Assembly: GCA_949840885.1 (NCBI GenBank)
Contig: CATKYJ010000037.1
Span: forward strand, 1 to 45,359
Direction: 5' to 3'
From: an uncultured Acetatifactor sp.
GTDB taxonomy: Bacteria; Bacillota; Clostridia; Lachnospirales; Lachnospiraceae
DNA length: 45,359 bases
Shown: positions 40,171 to 45,359 of the stretch, piece by piece
Numbering within the stretch: the stretch's first letter is position 1
Layout: each line of letters opens with the position of its first letter
Notes under the pieces: generated by a model
Seen by the model: only the letters and a program-made list of their open reading frames with translations
The model's database searches: none
Told to the model about the DNA's origin: nothing
Program-made: the position numbers and the translations under genes

Positions 40171-42369
40171 ATGGAAAACATTTTGCAGGCAGCCGACAGG
40201 CTATTCCAAAACCGCTATATCATCTCTATTAAAAAAGCGTTTACCATCACGCTGCCGGTAATCATCCTGGGTTCTATAGCATCGTTGATCAACAATATGC
40301 CCATTGACATAGTGCAGGCGGGTCTGTCCACCCCGGCTGGACAGGTGATCCGGGCGGTAAATGGCGCGATTTGGCTGGGCAGCACAGCCATCATGGCGAT
40401 TTTGATTGCATGGACTTTGGGCTATTATCTCGGTAATACCTATAAACTGAACGGTACGCTCTCAGCCCTCACAAGTGTATCCGCCTATCTGACCATTTGC
40501 GTTACAACCTCGGATGGCGGTATCTCGCTGAGCCAATTGGGTTCCAGCGGGCTCTTCGGAGCTATTTTAATCGCGATTCTGGCCACCGAGCTGTACCATG
40601 CATTTTCCAGACTTAAAATCAATATCTCGGAGGATACGGCGGAGGAGGTGCGGCAAATGTTTGAGGCTCTTTTCCCCGTCACGCTGTCCATTTTCTGTAT
40701 TGCCCTCACAAACGGCATCATATTGATGACCTCCGGCAAAGGGGTTGACGAGTGGATTTATACTGCTCTGTCGCTTCTTTTTTCAGCGGCCGATGGAGGC
40801 GGACTGGGCGGTACCTTGTTACTGGTATTCGGCATTCATATTTTCTGGTTCTTTGGTATTCATGGAGGAAATGTGATGGATAGCATCATGGTCAGTGCTT
40901 TCGGCGAGAATCTCATCCATAATACCAGCCAATATGCCTTGAATCATGATGCTTTTAACGAACAGCTTGACATTATCAGCAAGGGCTTTCTGGATACTTT
41001 TGTATTTATGGGGGGAGCAGGCACATCGCTGTGCATCATCATCGCAGTGTTGATTATTGCCAGGAGCCGGTATATGCGCAGCATCGCCAAAATGGGCGGT
41101 GTATTCGCACTCTTCAACATGAATGAAATTATGTTGTTCGGCTTTCCTGTAATCCTGAACCCCATTTTGCTGATTCCTTTTTTGCTCACGCCGCTCACGA
41201 TAACGCTGGTTTCATGGAGTGCGATGTCTCTCGGTCTGGTTGCCCGGGTTGTAACGGAGGTGCATTGGGCGATGCCGCCTTTGATCAGCGGATATCTGGC
41301 AACCGGCGGGCACCTGTCCGGCAGCATCCTCCAGATCATCAATATTGCTGCAGGCATTCTGATTTATCTGCCGTTTATTCGCTTGATGGACAGGCGGGAA
41401 GTGGAGAAGGAAGCCCTGAAGGACGACAATACCGTTCTGTTAAAAAATACATTGAATACAGTGATTGAGAAAATCCATAACTCCACGGGTGAGGTGAATG
41501 GGGAGATTACGGATTTTTCAATCGTTCTGGAAAGCGTCATCAGAGATTTGAATGTGCTCTCTGCTCAGATGCAGCAGCAGATGCAATTGATGCATACCTG
41601 CGACGAATATATGCAGACCATTGATACCTCGGTGGGCAACATCGATAACATTATAAAAATTGTCCTGCAGAATATGGAAAAAACAAGCGGTCTGTCCATG
41701 GAAAGCGCACAGAACATGCAGCAAACGATGCAGGAGATGGAAGAAACTTTCTTCTCCACACAAAAGGCCAATGAACTGGCCAGCCAGCTTAATCTGCGCT
41801 GTGAGCAGATTGAGGGAATGTTAAAAAGCATTGAGGACATATTCACGCAAACGACTACTCTTTCACACAATATCTCCATTGAGGCGGGGCACGCCGGTGT
41901 TCAGGGCAAAGTGTTTTCCGTGGCGGCCGTCAATATAAAAGATTTGTCGGAAGCAGCAGCGAAGACAGTTTCCGATATAGAAGGGGTGTTACAGGGGATG
42001 AAAGCGGATACCTTTGATATGATTGAGCGGTCTGAAGTCAGTTTGAAGCAGGTAGAAACCGGGCGGCAGCAGGTGATTGACGCCAACCGGCTGTTTGGCG
42101 AAATTGTACAGAATATTCACAATATTCAGGTACAGTGTCATACGGTTCTTAAGCACAGCGGCGAGGTGATCGGCGAATTGCAGCAAGTCAATGAACAAAT
42201 CCGGATGACCGGTCATTTCTTTGCAGAAACGGCATCCCATACGTCTAAGGTGGCGGAAGAGATTCGCAATAGGTCGGATGAGTCCAAAGAAATGGTGCAC
42301 AAGCTGCGGAAGCTGAATGTGGAAACAAGCCTTTTGACCGTGAATGCGCTTGAGAGCATTGAACGCTAG
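40171..42369 (+). CDS. PTS EIIC (cellobiose/lactose type) fused to a chemoreceptor-like cytoplasmic domain
   Basis: The 732-residue protein has an EIIC permease domain (1 to about 408) with about ten hydrophobic segments. It contains IFWFFGIHGGNVMD, with His231, and FNMNEIMLFGFPVILNP, with Glu319; these correspond to the conserved substrate-binding His and Glu of LacY/CelB-type EIIC. Residues about 410-732 form a long helical region resembling a methyl-accepting chemotaxis protein. Its tip-like segment ISIEAGHAGVQGKVFSVAA, near 570, matches [20 protein letters not shown], with the usual Arg replaced by His. No EIIA or EIIB domain or gene is nearby. It may sense, rather than import, a disaccharide. 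Start 40171 has AGGAGG seven bases upstream; 40165 is too close. Confidence 0.8.
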   Translation: MENILQAADRLFQNRYIISIKKAFTITLPVIILGSIASLINNMPIDIVQAGLSTPAGQVIRAVNGAIWLGSTAIMAILIAWTLGYYLGNTYKLNGTLSALTSVSAYLTICVTTSDGGISLSQLGSSGLFGAILIAILATELYHAFSRLKINISEDTAEEVRQMFEALFPVTLSIFCIALTNGIILMTSGKGVDEWIYTALSLLFSAADGGGLGGTLLLVFGIHIFWFFGIHGGNVMDSIMVSAFGENLIHNTSQYALNHDAFNEQLDIISKGFLDTFVFMGGAGTSLCIIIAVLIIARSRYMRSIAKMGGVFALFNMNEIMLFGFPVILNPILLIPFLLTPLTITLVSWSAMSLGLVARVVTEVHWAMPPLISGYLATGGHLSGSILQIINIAAGILIYLPFIRLMDRREVEKEALKDDNTVLLKNTLNTVIEKIHNSTGEVNGEITDFSIVLESVIRDLNVLSAQMQQQMQLMHTCDEYMQTIDTSVGNIDNIIKIVLQNMEKTSGLSMESAQNMQQTMQEMEETFFSTQKANELASQLNLRCEQIEGMLKSIEDIFTQTTTLSHNISIEAGHAGVQGKVFSVAAVNIKDLSEAAAKTVSDIEGVLQGMKADTFDMIERSEVSLKQVETGRQQVIDANRLFGEIVQNIHNIQVQCHTVLKHSGEVIGELQQVNEQIRMTGHFFAETASHTSKVAEEIRNRSDESKEMVHKLRKLNVETSLLTVNALESIER

Positions 42370-42504
42370 GGAATTGCGGATATAGCTGCCGATTTGGAAC
42401 CGATGCTTGTCTGTGGATTCATTTCCCTTACCTGTCTCGCTCATTAAGCTGTGCTCAGTGCACTACAGTTTGTTTGTAAATATCGATCTTATAGAATTTC
42501 ACTC

Positions 42505-42533
42505 TTGTATTATCCCTTTGGGTATGCTAAAAT
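42505..42533 (+). promoter_or_regulatory. Promoter of the tetR gene
   Basis: TTGTAT at 42505-42510 and TAAAAT at 42528-42533 are 17 bases apart, with a TGC extended -10. The -10 box overlaps the left arm of the operator at 42529. Confidence 0.6.
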
Positions 42534-42564
42534 AAAACCAAAATTATTAATTTGTTTTTATTTT
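42529..42564. promoter_or_regulatory. TetR operator 1 (14-8-14 palindrome)
   Basis: AAAATAAAACCAAA at 42529-42542 and TTTGTTTTTATTTT at 42551-42564 are inverted repeats with one mismatch in 14, separated by 8 bases. It overlaps the tetR -10 box, the place for autorepression. A near-identical element lies at 43274-43309. Confidence 0.65.
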
Positions 42565-42582
42565 GCATAAGGGGGTGACAGA

Positions 42583-43203
42583 GTGCCAAAGGTAGCTTAT
42601 TCTGAGGAAGATAAAGAGCGCATCAGAAATGCACTTATTACAGTTGGGCTTGAACTGATGGCAAAACAAGGCATACAACATACTACCGTGGAGCAAATAT
42701 ATAAAAAAGTCGGTATCTCAAGGACATTCTTCTATTCTTTTTTCTCAACAAAAGAAGATTTGGTCGTTGAAACACTGTATTTGCAACAGCCTATAATCAT
42801 TGAGTATGTGCAAAAGCTAATGGCTGACCCTGCGTTAAGCTGGCGTGACGCAGTGAGACAATTTCTATATGCCTGCTGTCATGGGGATAAAAACGGAATT
42901 GCAATTTTAACGATCGAAGAACAAAAGCTTCTTTTCAAAAGCCTCTCAAAGGAAAGCTATCAGGTATTCCGCAAGAAACAACGGCGGCTTTTTGGAGAGA
43001 TTTTAGAAAACTTTGGGATAAAGGCAGATACGGCGAAGATCAATCTATTTACGAATTTAAGTCTGACAGCAATGGTGATACGCAAAGCTATCCCGGATAC
43101 CCTCCCTTTCTTTGTTCCCGAAGCGGCGGAGGAGACGATGGAATTTCAGCTTAATGCAATGGTAGATGCTTTGGAGAAATTAAAAACGGCGTCCACGCTA
43201 TGA
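42583..43203 (+). CDS. TetR/AcrR family transcriptional regulator
   Basis: The 206-residue protein has the N-terminal TetR helix-turn-helix (residues about 10-60: ALITVGLELMAKQGIQHTTV, then IYKKVGISRTFFYSFFSTKE). A helical ligand-binding domain follows, whose pocket cannot be matched to a known ligand. The start is a GTG at 42583 after AAGGGGGTGA. It probably represses itself through the palindrome at 42529-42564 and the downstream two-gene set through 43274-43309. The surrounding DNA looks more A/T-rich than the left of the window. Confidence 0.88.
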   Translation: MPKVAYSEEDKERIRNALITVGLELMAKQGIQHTTVEQIYKKVGISRTFFYSFFSTKEDLVVETLYLQQPIIIEYVQKLMADPALSWRDAVRQFLYACCHGDKNGIAILTIEEQKLLFKSLSKESYQVFRKKQRRLFGEILENFGIKADTAKINLFTNLSLTAMVIRKAIPDTLPFFVPEAAEETMEFQLNAMVDALEKLKTASTL

Positions 43204-43273
43204 AAAACAGGAATAAACAAGTCCGTACGAATATATGTTTCGACGTTATATTCAGGCGGACTTTACTTCGCCA

Positions 43274-43309
43274 AAAATAAAAACAAACTTTGCTATTTGG
43301 ATTTATTTT
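43274..43309. promoter_or_regulatory. TetR operator 2 (14-8-14 palindrome)
   Basis: AAAATAAAAACAAA at 43274-43287 and TTTGGATTTATTTT at 43296-43309 are inverted repeats with the same 8-base centre as operator 1; the left arm equals the complement of operator 1's right arm. It lies 38 bases upstream of the next gene, so that gene is a likely regulon member. Confidence 0.65.
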
Positions 43310-43347
43310 CTATGTGGAGTCAATATTAAAAATTATGGAGGAAAAAG

Positions 43348-43836
43348 ATGATGGGATTTTTCAGCAAGCTGTTTAAGGGACCCGAAATTGACATGGAAAA
43401 GAGCAACGCGAATGCAAAGAAAATGCGCCTGCTGTTTAACCAGGTCGTAGAGAATGGGGATGATTACAGACTGATCTTTGGATATACCGAAGATGTGAGC
43501 CGTTTCAATTATGGATTTGTTCATGGCAGTAAAGCAAAAATCGGAAACTTGATCGTCGGCTGGAATGAGGATAGCCAGACGATCGTGGTCGTACCCACTG
43601 TCCCCGACCTTTCTGGTTGTGGTGATCCGACCTGTTATCGCCGTTCTGAGATTTTGAGGGCCTATCGGAATAAGTATCCTACGGATGCCTTTATCATTTA
43701 CCCGGACAAAAAGGGGTATATCGGCATCAATGCCTATGACTGGCTGGACGATGAAAAGCTGTATGTTTATGTGGCGCAGGATGATGAGTTGGCCGCTTTT
43801 ACCGACTTCTTTATGAATCGGTTTGCAACAAAGTGA
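43348..43836 (+). CDS. Unknown protein in the TetR regulon
   Basis: A 162-residue protein with an amphipathic start (MMGFFSKLFKGPEIDMEKS) and then a compact alpha/beta domain. It contains YRLIFGYTEDVSRFNYGFVH, NLIVGWNEDSQTIVVVPTVP and a CGDPTCYRR cysteine pair, with YDWLDDEKLYVYVAQDDELA near the end. There is no signal peptide or membrane helix. I do not recognise the family. GGAGG lies six bases before the start. It stands between the TetR gene and a DUF1266 gene and is probably expressed with the latter (105-base gap). Confidence 0.7.
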   Translation: MMGFFSKLFKGPEIDMEKSNANAKKMRLLFNQVVENGDDYRLIFGYTEDVSRFNYGFVHGSKAKIGNLIVGWNEDSQTIVVVPTVPDLSGCGDPTCYRRSEILRAYRNKYPTDAFIIYPDKKGYIGINAYDWLDDEKLYVYVAQDDELAAFTDFFMNRFATK

Positions 43837-43941
43837 GGCAGAGATGCCTTTTGGAGAAATTGGAGCGTGACAAAAAGATATATATGCGCCACAAAAAACC
43901 TCCAGCATGGCATCCGCTCCCCCAGACAAGGAGGACTGAGA

Positions 43942-45123
43942 ATGTTTGATATAAACGAGATTAGGAAACGGGCACAACAAGCCAGTGAGCAGGCATCCGA
44001 TTCTATGAAAAAGGCCATTGAAAAAAGTGAGAAACGAATCAATGAAATTGAGATTCCCGGCTCTGAAAAAAGTGCCTCTGTATCTGCCGCTGAAGTTGAA
44101 GAACAGATTGCCGCCAATACAGGGCGTCAAGTAGAAATTCTAGGGCAAATGTTCGGGCCGGATAGTATGGAGCAAATAGCTGCCAATGAGGAATTGCTGC
44201 GGCAGATGGTAAATGATAAAGTGGCTGAGGCAACTTCATCTGCTGCCGGAAACTTGATGGGACAGTTTTTCGGAGAAGATATGGGCATACTTGCGGCGGC
44301 GTTGGAAACGCTGGAAATGGAGGACGCAGACGATGAGGAAGAACTTCCGTTCAATCTGGAACTGGAAGAAAATCTCTACACTGCTTTGGAAGAAACAATT
44401 GCCCGGCTTGAGGCCATGCCTGAACCGGAAGCGATCCCATATCAAAAAGACGATGTAAAATGGGAACGTTTTGGCATCCTACTGTCCGGTATTTTGTCAA
44501 CGCTTAACAACCACAATCTGGAGCGTATGGATGTGGAGGAACATATTCCTGTCATGGAGCAGAAAATCGTGTCTCTTGTACGCCGTTCCTGGGGGATAGA
44601 CGGTCGCAGTGATCTGCTGGACATGATTCGTTATCTGGCGAAAGAGGGCTATATCCTGCGGTATCAACTTTATAGTGAGGCAGCTTCACCAGAGGAATTG
44701 ATGGATGAAACCATGGACGAGGATGCTCGTGAGTCTACCAGACGGGCGTGGAGATTTGCGCAACGGTATAAAAGCCGCTATGCCCCTGGCTTTATGGCCG
44801 GATGGGATATTGGCCGGGCGGCAATGCTGACACGCTGGGGATTCTATTTAGGCTGGCTCACGGAAAGTGAGGCTGTTGGTATTCTTTGGGATCTTTCTCA
44901 AAAGGTTGTGGAAGAACTGCATAGCTGGCATGAATTTGCCCAGTCGTATCTTTTTGGCGGTCTGATGTGGAAAATGTTGTGTGGTGACAGCTCCGCTGGA
45001 AGTTACCTGGGTTATATTGCGGATGCCGCCACAGACCTGTTGGCAGGAAAAGTGGAGCAAGACAGCGGCCACTGGCGTGATTGTCCTTGGCCCGCACAAA
45101 GGAAAATCGGTTTTACATTATGA
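43942..45123 (+). CDS. DUF1266 domain protein
   Basis: This 393-residue protein has an N-terminal coiled segment (EIRKRAQQASEQASDSMKKA) and an acidic middle with a helical region. The C-terminal DUF1266-type domain, about 255-385, includes AWRFAQRYKSRYAPGFMAGW, DIGRAAMLTRWGFYLGWLTE and SWHEFAQSYLFGGLMWKML. The W-D-x-G-R-A pattern followed by R-W-G and a tryptophan-rich end is the family hallmark. DUF1266 proteins have no established biochemical function. Start 43942 is chosen because AAGGAGGA lies eight bases upstream; the frame is open to 43867. It probably forms a unit with the preceding gene under TetR control. Confidence 0.75.
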   Translation: MFDINEIRKRAQQASEQASDSMKKAIEKSEKRINEIEIPGSEKSASVSAAEVEEQIAANTGRQVEILGQMFGPDSMEQIAANEELLRQMVNDKVAEATSSAAGNLMGQFFGEDMGILAAALETLEMEDADDEEELPFNLELEENLYTALEETIARLEAMPEPEAIPYQKDDVKWERFGILLSGILSTLNNHNLERMDVEEHIPVMEQKIVSLVRRSWGIDGRSDLLDMIRYLAKEGYILRYQLYSEAASPEELMDETMDEDARESTRRAWRFAQRYKSRYAPGFMAGWDIGRAAMLTRWGFYLGWLTESEAVGILWDLSQKVVEELHSWHEFAQSYLFGGLMWKMLCGDSSAGSYLGYIADAATDLLAGKVEQDSGHWRDCPWPAQRKIGFTL

Positions 45124-45167
45124 GTCTTTTGAAATATGTAAACGCTAATTTGATGCAACGGGAATGA

Positions 45168-45359
45168 ACAGAATATATAAGACAATTAAAGGTATTGTTG
45201 GGATGTGAAAAAGTAGTTGCTTTTGGAGACGGAAAAATGATGTAGATATGTTTGAACTGGCTGATGAAAGTTATGCGGTAGAAAATGCCCATGATGATTT
45301 AAAAAAATATGCTACGGATATTATTTTATCCAACGAGGAAGATGGCGTGGCTCAGTGGC
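45168..45359 (+). pseudogene. C-terminal fragment of a HAD/Cof-type hydrolase with a frameshift, cut by window edge
   Basis: The segment encodes IRQLKVLLGCEKVVAFGDGK, and after a shift in an A-run NDVDMFELADESYAVENAHD and LKKYATDIILSNEEDGVAQW. This is the GDGxND motif IV region and the C-terminus of Cof-type HAD phosphatases. The A-run at 45233-45237 has five A residues where six would keep the GDGKNDVDM frame, so a one-base deletion is present. The N-terminal two thirds of the protein are missing upstream. It is a remnant, continuing beyond the window. Confidence 0.7.

Noticed and set aside
45345..45359. GTGGCTCAGTGGC at the right edge resembles the IS21 repeat octamer at 95-169
   Set aside because: It lies in frame within the conserved EEDGVAQW codons of the HAD remnant, stands alone without 22-bp-spaced partners, and so is coincidental.

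Overview
The window looks like chromosome from a gut-type Lachnospiraceae (Clostridia). Pointers are DUF5717/DUF5716-type proteins, an NfnAB-type ferredoxin:NADP oxidoreductase pair, formate-tetrahydrofolate ligase, zinc-ribbon membrane proteins, strong AGGAGG-type ribosome binding sites and several TTG starts. No rRNA, tRNA or CRISPR array was seen. All family names come from reading the protein sequences; no database search was possible.

Layout. 1-330: left end of an IS21-like element (first codons of istA on the minus strand plus four 22/23-bp-spaced GTGGCTCA repeats) abutting the C-terminal stub of a PD-(D/E)XK/AAA-ATPase gene. 489-1936: a SpoIID-like, peptidoglycan-binding-domain protein with its terminator (minus strand). 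2020-4087: promoter, GntR/YtrA-type regulator, ABC ATPase and permease, closed by an unusual nested hairpin. 4131-11104: a tight four-gene operon of unknown function (giant DUF5717 protein, DUF5716 protein with an actin/Hsp70-like look, a repeat-type helical protein, and a coiled-coil membrane protein). 11190-15991: purine block with purB, a PurF homologue that lacks the N-terminal catalytic cysteine, a PlsC-type acyltransferase, and convergent purC. 16300-18540: MATE exporter and a TepA/ClpP-like serine protease. 18586-21291: a divergent AraC regulator and DUF4091 (GH123-like) protein sitting between tepA and ftsK. 21600-30558: ftsK/spoIIIE, fhs, a zinc-ribbon/chitobiase-C-domain membrane protein, nfnA, nfnB and a Dabb protein. 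30762-32233: zinc-ribbon membrane protein and rlmH.

The rlmH 3' end (32211-32226, direct repeat at 39903-39918, again encoding GEPYHK-stop) brackets a 7.7-kb accessory segment. It holds a UbiA-type prenyltransferase, a PEP-utilising/rifampin-phosphotransferase-like enzyme, YciI, GNAT, an AraC regulator, a small gene interrupted by an in-frame TGA, and a CmpB-like membrane protein. This resembles the att-site geometry of SCC-type elements, although no recombinase is visible. Right of it is another accessory stretch, visibly richer in A and T from about 42.4 kb: a fusion of a PTS EIIC permease with a chemoreceptor-like cytoplasmic domain, a TetR regulator with two matching 14-8-14 palindromic operators, an unknown protein, a DUF1266 protein, and a frameshifted HAD-phosphatase tail at the window edge.

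The strongest candidates for undescribed biology are the DUF5717/DUF5716 operon, the EIIC-chemoreceptor fusion, the rlmH-bounded island with its UbiA/PEP-enzyme pair, the TetR regulon, and the cysteine-less PurF.
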